Positions 8,959-17,934 of a stretch of DNA of 64,000 nt are shown here, in pieces. The stretch is taken from NCBI RefSeq assembly GCF_000308295.2, contig NZ_HG326653.1:77043-141042 (forward strand). The letters are read 5' to 3'. The number at the start of each line of letters is the position of its first letter. Positions within the stretch are counted from its first letter, which is position 1. The stretch is from Afipia birgiae 34632. Its GTDB lineage: Bacteria > Pseudomonadota > Alphaproteobacteria > Rhizobiales > Xanthobacteraceae. The notes under the pieces are model-generated. The model made no database searches, had not been told where the DNA came from, and saw nothing but the letters and a program-made list of their open reading frames with translations. Position numbers and translations under genes: made by a program.

Positions 8959-9522
8959 TTGTCCAAATCAGCGTCCCGCGCCCGCCTCGCCGACATCATC
9001 CGCAAACGCTCGTTCGGGCGCGGCGAGATCACGCTGGCCTCCGGCCGCAAGAGCGATTTCTATTTCAACCTGAAGCCCACCATGCTTGATCCGGAAGGCG
9101 CGGCGCTGCTCGCCGAACTGTCGCTGGATGCCCTCAAGGACGACAAGATCGATTACATCGGCGGACTGGAGATGGGTGCGGTGCCGATCGCCGGCGCGAT
9201 CGCCCAACTGTCGTGGCTCAAGGGCCATCCCATTGCGGCCTTCTTCGTGCGCAAGAAGCCCAAGGAGCACGGCGCGCGGCTCGCCGTCGAAGGTCTCGCC
9301 AAGGGCGAGAGCCTGAGCGGCAAACGCATCGTTATCGTCGAGGACGTCACCACCACCGGCGGTTCGGCGATCAAGGCGGTGGATGCGGTGAAGGATTCGG
9401 GCGGCGAAGTCGTGCTGGTCTTTACCATGCTCGACCGCGACGAAGGCGCGACCGAAGCCTTCGCCGAAGCCGGCATTCCGTTCCGCGCGCTCTACAAGGC
9501 GGGCGAGTTTCTCAAGAGCTGA
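8959..9522 (+). CDS. pyrE: Orotate phosphoribosyltransferase
   Basis: Converts orotate and PRPP to orotidine monophosphate in pyrimidine synthesis. The 187-residue protein contains [16 protein letters not shown] near the N-terminus and the PRPP-binding loop [13 protein letters not shown] in the C-terminal half. The flexible loop [10 protein letters not shown] is also present. The start is a TTG at 8959 preceded by GAAGAGA; no ATG lies near the conserved N-terminus. It is a single gene about 45 bases ahead of the antiporter gene. Confidence 0.92.
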   Translation: MSKSASRARLADIIRKRSFGRGEITLASGRKSDFYFNLKPTMLDPEGAALLAELSLDALKDDKIDYIGGLEMGAVPIAGAIAQLSWLKGHPIAAFFVRKKPKEHGARLAVEGLAKGESLSGKRIVIVEDVTTTGGSAIKAVDAVKDSGGEVVLVFTMLDRDEGATEAFAEAGIPFRALYKAGEFLKS

Positions 9523-9567
9523 CGTCTGCGCCTTCATCCTGCCTGCGGGAGCGAGGCGCGAGGAGGT

Positions 9568-11031
9568 ATGTTGACTGACTGCAGCACGCGCCCGCAACGG
9601 GCCTTCACCCGCCGCGCCCGCTTCGGACTTGCCGCCGCCATTCTCGCGCTATTGCTGTTCCCCGCGCCCGCCTTCGCCGCCGAAGGGCTGGACGGCGCAA
9701 AGCTGTCGATCCTCTGGGCGCTGCCGTTCGTCGGCATTCTCTTGTGTATCGCCACCGGCCCGGTGTTCTATCCCCACGTCTGGGAGCATCACTACGGCAA
9801 GTTCACCGCTTTCTGGGCGGCGCTGATCGTGATCCCGCTGTTTGCGACCGCCGATGTTTCCACTGTGACGACGACGCTCGCGCACACCGCTTTTCTTGAA
9901 TACATGCCGTTCATCCTGCTGCTGCTGGCGCTGTTCGTGACGGCAGGCGGGATCTACCTCGAAGGCAACCTGCCCGGCAGCGTGCTCACCAACACAGGCC
10001 TGCTCGCGGCCGGTTCGGTGATCGCCAGCATCGTCGGCACTACCGGTGCAGCGATGATCCTGATCCGCCCGCTGATCCGCGCCAACGACGACCGCAAGTA
10101 CAATGCACACGTCGTGGTGTTCTTCATTTTCCTCGTCGCCAATATCGGCGGCGCACTGTCGCCGCTCGGTGATCCGCCGCTGTTCATCGGCTTTCTGAAA
10201 GGCGTCGATTTCTTCTGGACCACAAAACATTTGTGGCAGGAAACGCTGTTCGTGGGCGGTGTCGTGCTCGCCGTCTTCATGGCGATCGATCTTTACATGC
10301 ATCACCGCGAGGGCCGTTTCTCGCAAAAAAAGGATCCAACGCCCGACTCGCCGCTCAGGCTTCACGGTAAAATAAATCTCGTCCTGATCGCGGTCATCAT
10401 CGCCGCCATCCTGATGAGCGCGCAATGGAAGCCCGGTGTTTCACTCTTCGTCGCCGGTGTTGAGTTGCGAATTCAGGATCTGCTGCGCGACGTGATCTTC
10501 ATTATGGTAACGATCTGGTCGCTGGCGCTAACGCGCAAATCGGACCGCGCCGCCAACGGCTTCTCATGGGGACCGATCCAGGAAGTCGCGATTCTTTTTG
10601 CAGGCATCTTCATCTGCATCGTTCCGGTAATGGCAATGCTGCAGGCCGGCCCGCAGGGACCGTTCGCCGCCCTGCTCGGCCTTGTTACCAATGCCGATGG
10701 CAGCAACAACGCCGCGGCTTTTTTCTGGCTGACCGGCATCCTGTCGTCGTTCCTCGACAACGCGCCGACTTACCTCGTGTTCTTCCAGCTCGCCGGCGGC
10801 GATCCGCAGGTGCTGATGGGCGCAAAGGCGGCGACGCTGGCCGCGATCTCGTCCGGCGCGGTCTTCATGGGCGCCAACACCTATATCGGCAATGCGCCGA
10901 ACTTCATGGTCTATGCCATCGCGCGGCAGGCCGGTGTGAGGATGCCGAGCTTCTTCGGCTTCATGGTCTGGTCGATGCTGGTGCTGCTGCCAACCTTCGT
11001 GCTGGCGACGTTCCTGTTCTTCAGGCCGTAG
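9568..11031 (+). CDS. Sodium:proton antiporter, NhaD / citrate-transporter-like (UIT) family
   Basis: Polytopic ion-transporter-superfamily protein, 487 residues with about 12 hydrophobic segments. A predicted signal sequence (RRARFGLAAAILALLLFPAPAFAAEG) comes first. Characteristic stretches are ANIGGALSPLGDPPLFIGFL, FLDNAPTYLVFF and GANTYIGNAPNFMVYAIA, typical of NhaD-type Na+/H+ antiporters annotated as 'putative citrate transporters'. AGGAGG sits only one base before the ATG at 9568, so the adjoining TTG at 9571 or a later start may be the one used. The transported ion is inferred from family. Confidence 0.82.
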   Translation: MLTDCSTRPQRAFTRRARFGLAAAILALLLFPAPAFAAEGLDGAKLSILWALPFVGILLCIATGPVFYPHVWEHHYGKFTAFWAALIVIPLFATADVSTVTTTLAHTAFLEYMPFILLLLALFVTAGGIYLEGNLPGSVLTNTGLLAAGSVIASIVGTTGAAMILIRPLIRANDDRKYNAHVVVFFIFLVANIGGALSPLGDPPLFIGFLKGVDFFWTTKHLWQETLFVGGVVLAVFMAIDLYMHHREGRFSQKKDPTPDSPLRLHGKINLVLIAVIIAAILMSAQWKPGVSLFVAGVELRIQDLLRDVIFIMVTIWSLALTRKSDRAANGFSWGPIQEVAILFAGIFICIVPVMAMLQAGPQGPFAALLGLVTNADGSNNAAAFFWLTGILSSFLDNAPTYLVFFQLAGGDPQVLMGAKAATLAAISSGAVFMGANTYIGNAPNFMVYAIARQAGVRMPSFFGFMVWSMLVLLPTFVLATFLFFRP

Positions 11032-11070
11032 GCGCGCGCCTCGGCTTCGGACTTGGCGGGAGGGAACCGG

Positions 11071-11976
11071 ATGAAAATTGCGGTGATGGGGGCCGGAGCC
11101 GTCGGCAGCTACTTCGGCGCGATGCTGGCGCGAGCCGGGCATGATGTGACTTTGATCGCGCGGCCGCAACATGTCGAAGCCATCGGACAAGGTGGCCTGA
11201 GATTTGACAGCCGCAGCTTCAACGGCGCCGTTCCGGTGCAAGCCACAAGCGAGGCCTCGGGTGTCGAGGGTGCGGACGTCGTCCTGTTCTGCGTGAAATC
11301 GGCGGACACCGAGTCTGCAGGACAATCGATCGCTTCCTTCCTGAAACCGGACGCGACGGTCCTCTGTCTTCAGAACGGCGTGGACAATGCCGAGCGGCTG
11401 CAGACAACGATCCGGCAGATCGCGGTTCCTGCCGTCGTTTACGTCGCCACCGAGATGGCAGGGCCGGGCCATGTCAAACACCACGGGCGGGGCGAACTGA
11501 TTATCGGCCCATCGCCGGCCAGCGCAGACATCGCGCGTCAGTTCAGCGACGCCGCGATACCGACGATGGTCTCGGACAACGTCATCAGCGAGTTATGGGT
11601 TAAGCTGATTACGAACTGCGCCTACAATGCTCTGTCGGCGGTTGCGGACCTGCCTTACGGACCGCTGCTCAAGGTCGCGGGCGTCACCGACGTGATGACA
11701 GCCGTGATCGATGAATGCACGACTGTCGCGCGGGCGCTCAAGGTCCCGCTTCCCGAAACCCTGCGTGACGCGACGCTGGCGCTCGCCGCCACGATGCCGG
11801 CCCAGTACTCATCGACCGCTCAGGATCTGGCGCGCGGCAAACTCACCGAGATCGACTATCTGAACGGCTATGTCGTGAGAAAGGGAACGGAGCACGGCAT
11901 CGCAACACCGACCAATCTCGCCCTGTATGTCATGGTCAAATTGCGCGAAGCGCGCCTTGAGCATTCGCACTCCTAA
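11071..11976 (+). CDS. panE: 2-dehydropantoate 2-reductase
   Basis: NADPH-dependent ketopantoate reductase of coenzyme A synthesis, 301 residues. The N-terminus has the Rossmann motif GAGAVGSYFGAMLARAGH, and LFCVKSADT follows. The catalytic lysine lies in ELWVKLITNCAYNAL, and the C-terminal helical domain ends in EIDYLNGYVV. The ATG at 11071 has GGGAGGG six bases upstream and is preferred to a TTG 18 bases earlier. The paralogue-rich ketopantoate reductase/ApbA family means an alternative 2-ketoacid substrate is possible. Confidence 0.85.
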   Translation: MKIAVMGAGAVGSYFGAMLARAGHDVTLIARPQHVEAIGQGGLRFDSRSFNGAVPVQATSEASGVEGADVVLFCVKSADTESAGQSIASFLKPDATVLCLQNGVDNAERLQTTIRQIAVPAVVYVATEMAGPGHVKHHGRGELIIGPSPASADIARQFSDAAIPTMVSDNVISELWVKLITNCAYNALSAVADLPYGPLLKVAGVTDVMTAVIDECTTVARALKVPLPETLRDATLALAATMPAQYSSTAQDLARGKLTEIDYLNGYVVRKGTEHGIATPTNLALYVMVKLREARLEHSHS

Positions 11977-12007
11977 CCTCGCGTTTACCATCACGCCTTA
12001 AGGTCAT

Positions 12008-12040
12008 TGACGCTGCGGCATCAACCTGCCGCAGGCGTCA
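12008..12040. terminator. GC-rich hairpin between panE and the DUF2865 gene
   Basis: TGACGC-TGCGGC and GCCGCA-g-GCGTCA pair over 12 bp with one bulge and an 8-base loop. It lies 31 bases after panE and 22 bases before the next start. No T-run follows, so it may be a rho-assisted stop or a leader hairpin of the downstream mRNA. Confidence 0.4.
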
Positions 12041-12061
12041 GCGTTGCGTGAGTGGAGTTGC

Positions 12062-12880
12062 GTGTTGCGTAAACAGTTGCGTATTTCGCGCGTGCGGCGC
12101 CGCATGACGCTTGTTCTCACTGTCATGCTGGCAATGCCCGTGGTGTTTGCGCCGCGCGTGGCGTCCGCCGGCATTTTCGATTTCCTGTTCGGCGGCGACA
12201 AACCCCAGCGGCAAGCGCCGCAATCGTCAAGCAATGCCTTCGCCGATCCGTTCGGCCTGTCCAATCCAGATCCCGCGCCGCCCGTGGCATCGTCCGGCGG
12301 CCGCTTCACCACCTATTGCGTGCGAACCTGCGACGGCCGGTATTTCCCGCTGACCTCGCGCGGCGGCGGCACGCCCGCACAGATGTGCCAGTCGTTCTGC
12401 CCGGCAAGCCAGACCAAGGTGTTTTCCGGAAACAGCATTGACTATGCCGTCGGTCACATGGGCGAGCGCTATGTCGATACGCCGAATGCCTTCGCCTACC
12501 GTAAGGCGCTGAAAGCAGACTGCACCTGCAACGGCCGCGACCCGGCTGGCCTCGCGCCGGTCGATCTGTCCCTCGACACCACGCTGCGTCCCGGCGACAT
12601 CGTCGCCACCTCAAACGGGCTCGTCGCCTATTCCGGTACGAATTCCAACGGCCAGACCGCGCAGTTCACGCCGATCAACAGCTATCCGGGCCTGACATCT
12701 GAGTTGCGCGCGCGTCTCGGCGAAATGAAGGTTGCGCCGGTCACCGCCGACCTGCCTGAGGACACCTATTCATCGCAGGATGTTACTGGCTCAGTGCCCG
12801 AGCCCAAATTCGCGCAGCCTATGGCGCCGGACGCTACCTTGCCGAAGATCCCCACGCCGAAAGCCAAGCGCGCGCTGTGA
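12062..12880 (+). CDS. DUF2865 exported protein
   Basis: Exported protein of unknown function with the DUF2865 pattern found in Bradyrhizobium-like genomes. It opens with a basic n-region (RKQLRISRVRRR), a hydrophobic segment and the cleavage-like ending RVASA. The core follows: TTYCVRTCDGRYFPLTSRG, MCQSFCPASQTKVFSG, then KADCTCNGRDPAGLAPVDLSLD. Six conserved cysteines suggest disulfides in the periplasm. I choose the GTG at 12062, with TGGAG just upstream; TTG 12044 and ATG 12104 are alternatives. The C-terminal 80 residues are Pro-rich and variable. Confidence 0.8.
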   Translation: MLRKQLRISRVRRRMTLVLTVMLAMPVVFAPRVASAGIFDFLFGGDKPQRQAPQSSSNAFADPFGLSNPDPAPPVASSGGRFTTYCVRTCDGRYFPLTSRGGGTPAQMCQSFCPASQTKVFSGNSIDYAVGHMGERYVDTPNAFAYRKALKADCTCNGRDPAGLAPVDLSLDTTLRPGDIVATSNGLVAYSGTNSNGQTAQFTPINSYPGLTSELRARLGEMKVAPVTADLPEDTYSSQDVTGSVPEPKFAQPMAPDATLPKIPTPKAKRAL

Positions 12881-12925
12881 GTTTTTTCGCCTCGCCCCCG
12901 CCAGCAGGGACCCGCTTTGCGCGAT

Positions 12926-13039
12926 AGCGCGTCATCCTGAGGTGCGAGCCGTACTTACGGCGAGCCTCGAAGGATACGCCGCAGAAAAACCTATGCCTCG
13001 CCGTCAGAGGCTCGCAAGTGCTCGCACCTCAGGATGACG
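12926..13039. repeat. Long intergenic inverted repeat (CGTCATCCTGAGGTGCGAG family)
   Basis: The left arm CGTCATCCTGAGGTGCGAG is answered by CTCGCACCTCAGGATGACG at the right end, a 19-base perfect inverted repeat. Inner arms (GCGAGCCTC / GAGGCTCGC) also pair. This is a third family of dispersed element in the window, lying between convergent genes where it could form a large transcriptional barrier. Confidence 0.8.
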
Positions 13040-13066
13040 GCCCTCTTCTGGAATTCCAAACTCTGC

Positions 13067-13498
13067 TCACCGCCCGACGATGACGCCGATCACATTGGGC
13101 GCCGCGAGATATTTTTCTTCCATCTCCATCCGGGCCCGCGCCTTGATCTCCGGCGTCAGCAAACCGCGATGCTCGGCCAGGATCATCCAGCAATAGCCCC
13201 ACCAGTCCGTGAGAATGCCGGTGTCGTCGACCAGATCGTAGCCGTGCTCGGCGGCGAAAATCCGCGCTCGTGCTTCGTCCAGCGAATCGAGGAACTCGTG
13301 ATCCTTCAGCGAAAACAGCTCGTCGCTGAAATCGTCGGTGGTGTAACCCCACACCGACATGCAGACCGCGTTGAACTCGCGGTCAATATGGTCGTCGTCC
13401 ACCAGCCGCGTCCGGGCAGCGGTATGGAGACGGGAGAGCGTCCGGGCGAAGTCCGCGATGCGCGTCAGCGCCGTGTTGTCGAAAGCGATATTGGACAT
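13067..13498 (-). CDS. Conserved hypothetical protein
   Basis: Unrecognised soluble protein of 143 residues, acidic and aromatic, with no signal peptide or membrane segment. Visible features include DDDHIDREFNAVCMSVWGYTT, a DEARARIFAAEHGYDLVDDTG stretch and DWWGYCWMILAEHRG. The start at 13498 is chosen for GAGGA six bases upstream on the minus strand; an upstream in-frame ATG at 13555 would add 19 residues without a comparable site. It is divergent from the SGNH esterase gene. Confidence 0.7.
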   Translation of the reverse strand: MSNIAFDNTALTRIADFARTLSRLHTAARTRLVDDDHIDREFNAVCMSVWGYTTDDFSDELFSLKDHEFLDSLDEARARIFAAEHGYDLVDDTGILTDWWGYCWMILAEHRGLLTPEIKARARMEMEEKYLAAPNVIGVIVGR

Positions 13499-13715
13499 GT
13501 AGTCCTCAAGACCGATGACAGACCCTAGATGTGGTGGCGCAGCGCGCCGAATCACAATGATATATCAATGGCTTGCTAAAATGTTCTTAATTTGTTCCTT
13601 GATCATTTTGAATCGTGATCTGGCGGATTTCGGAAACTGGATCTTTCCGCAGAAAGCCACGGTATAATTTCACCGCCGCGCGGTTTGTCGCGAAGCCAAC
13701 GTGGAGTTGCCGAAC

Positions 13716-14207
13716 ATGCTCAGAAGCCTGATCCTCATCTGCTTGCTGACGGTTGCCACCACCACGAATTCCAGCGCCCAGATTATCGCGCTCGGCGCCA
13801 GCAACACCGCCGGATATGGCGTCGGTCCATCGGCGGCCTATCCCGCCGTGCTGGAAGAACTTCTGCGTGCGAAGGGCCGGCCGATGTCGGTGAGCAACGC
13901 AGGCGTCAGCGGTGACACCACTGGCGGCATGCTGGCGCGATTATCGAGCGTGGCGCCGAACGGAACGAAGATCGTCATTCTTCAGATTGGCGGCAACGAT
14001 CGCAGGAAGGGCATCAGCGAAGCAGAAGCCGCAGCCAATAGGTCTGAAATCCGAAAGCGCCTGCACGCCCGCGGCATCCGCATCATTGAAGTGGACGGCT
14101 ATGTGAGATCGGCCCTTCAAAGCGGTCTGCGTCTTGCAGACGGTATTCACCTGACGGTGGAAGGCCATCGCAAAGTTGCGCAACAACTGGCTGCGTCAAT
14201 TCGCTGA
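13716..14207 (+). CDS. Secreted SGNH/GDSL-type esterase (TesA-like)
   Basis: Exported SGNH hydrolase, 163 residues. A signal peptide (LRSLILICLLTVATTTNSSA) precedes block I, GASNTAGYGVG, where the catalytic serine sits in GAS rather than the more usual GDS. Block II glycine is in VSGDTTGG, block III is QIGGNDRR, and block V is DGIHLTVEGH with the catalytic Asp/His. The fold matches lysophospholipase/thioesterase TesA, acting on acyl esters in the periplasm. I use the ATG at 13716 (GGAG 9 bases upstream) rather than GTG 13701. Confidence 0.82.
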   Translation: MLRSLILICLLTVATTTNSSAQIIALGASNTAGYGVGPSAAYPAVLEELLRAKGRPMSVSNAGVSGDTTGGMLARLSSVAPNGTKIVILQIGGNDRRKGISEAEAAANRSEIRKRLHARGIRIIEVDGYVRSALQSGLRLADGIHLTVEGHRKVAQQLAASIR

Positions 14208-14229
14208 CCGGCGATTCCTCGCGCGAACC

Positions 14230-14448
14230 TCAGGGCACAACCGTGATGGGTATTGAAGCGAGTTCATGGGAAAGCTTGCGCACGGCACTTTCGGCTTCAG
14301 CCGGAAGTTGCTCCGGGCTGCAGCAAAATGGCACCTCCAGCCCCAATGACTTGCTGGCGTCGCTTTCCCACACCAATCCGACAAATGACTTCTTCGTCAC
14401 GAAGTCGTGCGTGAGACTGGCGATCTTGATGCCGTCGTTATCCGCCAT
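14230..14448 (-). CDS. Small conserved hypothetical protein
   Basis: A 72-residue soluble protein beginning MADNDGIKIASLTHDFVTKK and containing CCSPEQLPAEAESAVRKLSHEL. No signal or membrane segment is seen, and I do not recognise the family. Reality is supported by a strong ribosome site, GGGAGG, six bases before the ATG, by coding-like composition, and by exact nesting between neighbouring genes. It is convergent with the SGNH esterase gene. Confidence 0.65.
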   Translation of the reverse strand: MADNDGIKIASLTHDFVTKKSFVGLVWESDASKSLGLEVPFCCSPEQLPAEAESAVRKLSHELASIPITVVP

Positions 14449-14570
14449 CTGAACCTCCCGGTTTACATTCAGAATAGCACGCCTTGCGACTTGATTGTGA
14501 CAGCTCCAATCGCCTTCGCGCTACGGCGAACCATCGACCGCGTATCCACGGTGCAGCGTTTGAGGCACGG

Positions 14571-15022
14571 CTATTGCCGCGTCGCCGCGCGCGGCGAGGA
14601 ATGGTGATGCGCGATCATCCATTTGCCGTCCCGCCTGACCACCAGCATGGTGAAGCGCGAAGGCCGCGGCGCATCGCCCTCCGCCGCCCGGCTAAATGTA
14701 TAAAGGCCGGTGCCGACCACAGCGTCGTCGTTGAGCACAATCGTGTAGCGCTCGGTGATGGCGTTCTTTCGCCCGCTGCCCGGCAACATCTCGAAATATT
14801 TCTGAAGCCCCTCGGTTCCCTTCGAAACGATCGGACTGGTGGTGCCGAGCAGAATGGCATCCGGCGTGTAAAGCTTCACCAGCGCATCACGGTCGTTGGC
14901 GCTGTAGGTTGCCGACCAACCCCGTCGATCACCGCATTCGCCTCCTCCGCCGGGCCGGCGAAGGCCATGCCCGGAGCCATGATCACCAGCGTTGCGGAGA
15001 GTACGCGCGCGAAAGCCATCAT
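14571..15022 (-). pseudogene. SnoaL-like/DUF4440 exported protein, frameshifted
   Basis: A NTF2-like (SgcJ/EcaC, DUF4440) small protein split by a frameshift. Translation from the ATG at 15022, which has AGGAGG just upstream, gives a clear signal peptide (MMAFARVLSATLVIMAPGMA) then PAEEANAVIDG and a stop near 14881. The domain itself, WSATYSANDRDALVKLYTPD through RFTMLVVRRDGKWMIAHHHSS, lies in another frame. The switch is at the C4 run 14920-14923 (G4 on the coding strand); adding one G restores VID-GG-WSATYSAND. It is either a recent pseudogene or a homopolymer sequencing error. Confidence 0.75.
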
Positions 15023-15167
15023 TCTGACCTCCTGTGTTCGACATACCGCGTCAATCTAGTACAGGTCGTGACGTTCGGCGTCACCGCGCATAACCGCCAT
15101 TACCTCGCACGTCATTGAATTCAGCACCCGGTCCTGCGCAAAGTTCGGTCGCATGTGGGAGCCATTG

Positions 15168-16010
15168 ATGCTTGAGAAGACGCCTGAGACCACCGTGAAC
15201 GACACCGCCCATCCGTTCGACCGCGCCACCCAGGTCACCGCCGTGGGCGGACGCTGGCGCGGCACCGCCAGCGAAGATTATTTCGCCTTCGTCGGCCCGT
15301 TCGGCGGGGCCACCGCCGCGACGATGCTGCGCGCGATCATGGTGCAGCCGGAATGCGCCGGCGATCCGCTGTCGGTCACCGTGAACCTGTGCGCGCCGGT
15401 GGCGCGCGGCACATTCGACCTCACTGTGCGCCTGATAAAGGCGACCCGTTCAACGCAGCACTGGATGGTCGAACTGCTGCAGGACGACGGCGTCGCGGCA
15501 TTCATGACCGCCGTGTTCGCGGTTCGCCGCCCCTCATGGTCACATCAACCGGCGACAATGCCCGAAGCCCCTCCGTTCGACGAGGCCAAACCGTTACCGG
15601 ACAGCGGCATCGCGGCCTGGGTGCGGCAGTATCAGTTTCGCTTCGTGGAGGGCGCGCCGGGTTACGGCAACACCCCGCACGATGTCCCGGCGAGCGCGTA
15701 TTCCAGGATGTGGCTCAGCGACACCACACCCCGGCGAATCGATTTCCTGTCGCTGCTGTCGATGTCCGACACCTTCTTCGCACGCATCTTCCATGTCCGC
15801 GGCACGATCGTGCCGATCGGCACGGTGTCGATGACGACAGTGTTTCATGCCGACGCGGCGGACCTTGCCGCAGACGACACCACGATGGTGCTGGGCGCCG
15901 CCGACGCGAACATTTTTCACAAGAGCTTCAGCGACCAGACCGGCGAGTTGTGGAGCCCGAGCGGGCGTCTGCTCGCGACCACCTCGCAGGTGGTTTATTT
16001 CAAGGCCTGA
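15168..16010 (+). CDS. Acyl-CoA thioesterase family protein (TesB-like, double hotdog)
   Basis: A 280-residue protein with the tandem hotdog layout of the acyl-CoA thioesterase (4HBT_3) family. The N-terminal half has FVGPFGGATAATMLRAIM and PLSVTVNLCAPVARGTFDL. The C-terminal half has TVSMTTVFHADAADL, NIFHKSFSDQTGELWSPSGRLLATTSQVVYFK, ending as the family does. Likely hydrolyses acyl-CoA in the cytoplasm; chain length unknown. ATG 15168 has GGGAG six bases upstream and is preferred to ATG 15153. Confidence 0.82.
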   Translation: MLEKTPETTVNDTAHPFDRATQVTAVGGRWRGTASEDYFAFVGPFGGATAATMLRAIMVQPECAGDPLSVTVNLCAPVARGTFDLTVRLIKATRSTQHWMVELLQDDGVAAFMTAVFAVRRPSWSHQPATMPEAPPFDEAKPLPDSGIAAWVRQYQFRFVEGAPGYGNTPHDVPASAYSRMWLSDTTPRRIDFLSLLSMSDTFFARIFHVRGTIVPIGTVSMTTVFHADAADLAADDTTMVLGAADANIFHKSFSDQTGELWSPSGRLLATTSQVVYFKA

Positions 16011-16186
16011 AAATCGGCTCAGCGGATGAGGGGAAAATTGCCGCAGCGCGCCGCGGCGGCGGCCCAATCTGACTGTCATAGTCGCAGTCCATGGTCCGGC
16101 CACCGCGATCCGGCATTTGGTACTGCGGTCGCACCGCGATTTCCGGATCGAGCGAGCATGTCTCAACAAATGACCGGAGATTGTGC

Positions 16187-17074
16187 ATGATCCAGAAATT
16201 GTCCCATCGTCTTGCGACGGTTGCCGTCGCTGCCGCCGCATCCATGGTTGCCTTCGCCGCCCATGCCGAGATCGACAACAGCTCGCTGTCCGCGCCGGGC
16301 TTCCGTCCGCATGTGCGGACCTTCGGCCTCGTCTACACGCTGCCGAAAGAGGTCAACGACACCCTCGACCTGACCACCAAGGGTATGCTGCGCGAGAAGC
16401 TGCTCAATGCGAAGCTCGACGACGAAGCGCAGCGCTTCAACATTCCGCACGTCACTGTCGTGCACATCCATAACGCCGATGCCACCACGCCGGACAAGAT
16501 GCTGAAGGCGCTGCCGAAGCTGCCGGGCGTTCTCAACGTCACCCTGAAGAAATTCTACACCACCGAAGCCGCCAAGGGCGCCGGGCAGCCGTGGTGGCTG
16601 GATCTCGGCATCGTCAAGGAGGGTGCCGACTTCGAGAGCATGATGGCGTTCAACACCACCGCCACCGCAGCACTCGCGCCGCTCCGCGACGGCCCGCTGC
16701 CGCGTTGCACGGGACCGGTTTACGCCGCCATGAGCGACGCCGCGAAGGAACTGGTGAAAACGGTCGGCGTCAGCGGCGTCAACGTCGTGAAGGACGGCAA
16801 GGAGCTGCGTTCGCACAATCCGCACAACACGCTGGTCTACAGCAACGTGGAGTTCACGCCGGAGCTTCAGAAGGACATGGATCAGACCGCTACCGAGTTC
16901 AACCAGATCCTGCCCGACGGCATCCCGGTCTCGTTCAAGACCATTTCCATCGTTGAACTGGGCTTTGCCGGAAACGTGCTGCGCGAAGTCTACCGGATCG
17001 ATCTGCAGAACGGTTCGGTCCTGAACGTTGCCACCGGCAAGACCACCGGCGCCACGACGGCCACTGCACGCTGA
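16187..17074 (+). CDS. Exported protein with 2H-phosphoesterase-like motifs
   Basis: A 295-residue protein with a clear signal peptide (HRLATVAVAAAASMVAFAAHA, cut near residue 26). Two H-x-T motifs in hydrophobic strand context are visible. One is IPHVTVVHIHNAD about 60 residues into the mature chain; the other is NPHNTLVYSNVEF about 120 residues later. Paired HxT/S motifs define the 2H phosphoesterase superfamily (2'-5' RNA ligase, CPDase), which open cyclic phosphodiesters. Those are normally cytoplasmic, so an exported member would be unusual. The assignment rests on motif reading only. ATG 16187 has GGAG eight bases upstream. A hairpin terminator follows. Confidence 0.6.
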   Translation: MIQKLSHRLATVAVAAAASMVAFAAHAEIDNSSLSAPGFRPHVRTFGLVYTLPKEVNDTLDLTTKGMLREKLLNAKLDDEAQRFNIPHVTVVHIHNADATTPDKMLKALPKLPGVLNVTLKKFYTTEAAKGAGQPWWLDLGIVKEGADFESMMAFNTTATAALAPLRDGPLPRCTGPVYAAMSDAAKELVKTVGVSGVNVVKDGKELRSHNPHNTLVYSNVEFTPELQKDMDQTATEFNQILPDGIPVSFKTISIVELGFAGNVLREVYRIDLQNGSVLNVATGKTTGATTATAR

Positions 17075-17109
17075 GCTTTAAGAGTCTCGACACGTTTCAC
17101 AAGAAATCT

Positions 17110-17135
17110 GGGCGGCTCGATGAGCCGCCCTTTCT
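17110..17135. terminator. Bidirectional rho-independent terminator
   Basis: GGGCGGCTC-gat-GAGCCGCCC is a perfect 9-bp stem followed by TTTCT on the plus strand, with AGAAA-rich sequence on the other side. It serves the exported 2H-like gene and the convergent ABC ATPase gene. The hairpin is identical to the one at 20467-20487. Confidence 0.85.
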
Positions 17136-17157
17136 GATTCAAACGCACGAGTGTCGT

Positions 17158-17934
17158 TCAGTGCGGATACACCGGGGCGCAGACCGTCTGCCCGCCGGCC
17201 AGCCGCTCGACCGTGACATCGACGCCATACACCGACTTGAGCCGCGCCGCAGTGAGCACCTCGGACGGCATTCCCTGCGCGACGATCACGCCGTCCTGCA
17301 TCAGCGCAACGCGGCTTGCTACGGCAAAAGCCTGATCGGGATCGTGGGTCGAGAGAATGACGCCGCTGCCGCGCGCCGCGAGTTTGCGGATTTCGGCCAG
17401 CACCGCGACCTGATTGCCGAAATCGAGACTCGCCGTCGGCTCATCCATCACGATCAGCGGCGCCGCCTGCGCCATCGCCCGCGCCACGATCACCAACTGG
17501 CGCTGCCCGCCGGACAATGTCGTCACCTCGCGCGAAGCGAGTTCGGCGATGCCAAGTTCGGCCAGCGAGTCCTGCGCTATTTTCCGGTCTTCCTTTGTCG
17601 GGGCCGCGAACACACCGCGATGCGCGACCCGGCCCATCAGCACCAGATCGGACGCGGTGTAGGGAAACGCGGTGTCCTGTGCCTGCGGTACATAGGCGAT
17701 GCGGCGCGCGATCTCCGCGCGCCGCAAATCCGCCAGTGCATCATCGCCGAGCATGACGCGGCCGCCCTGTGCGCGCAGCAAACCAAGCAGCGTCTTGAAC
17801 AGCGTGGTCTTGCCGCACCCGTTCGGCCCGAGCAGACACAGCACCTCGCCGGTCTCGATGGTCAGATTCAGATTCCGGCCCACCGGCCGTTCGGGATAAC
17901 CGAATGAAAGATCGCTGGCTGTGAGGTGCATCAT
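17158..17934 (-). CDS. ABC importer ATP-binding protein (FecE/BtuD type), candidate molybdate/tungstate or iron-chelate
   Basis: ATPase of a type II importer, 258 residues. Walker A is GPNGCGKTT, the Q-loop is YVPQAQDTAF, the signature is LSGGQRQLVIVARAMA, Walker B is LIVMDEPTASLD and the switch histidine is in STHD. It is the last gene of a four-gene operon: molbindin, binding protein, permease, ATPase. The start at 17934 overlaps the permease stop (ATGA-type). The molbindin at the head of the operon hints that the cargo is an oxyanion, as in H. influenzae MolBC, rather than a siderophore. Confidence 0.85.
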   Translation of the reverse strand: MMHLTASDLSFGYPERPVGRNLNLTIETGEVLCLLGPNGCGKTTLFKTLLGLLRAQGGRVMLGDDALADLRRAEIARRIAYVPQAQDTAFPYTASDLVLMGRVAHRGVFAAPTKEDRKIAQDSLAELGIAELASREVTTLSGGQRQLVIVARAMAQAAPLIVMDEPTASLDFGNQVAVLAEIRKLAARGSGVILSTHDPDQAFAVASRVALMQDGVIVAQGMPSEVLTAARLKSVYGVDVTVERLAGGQTVCAPVYPH

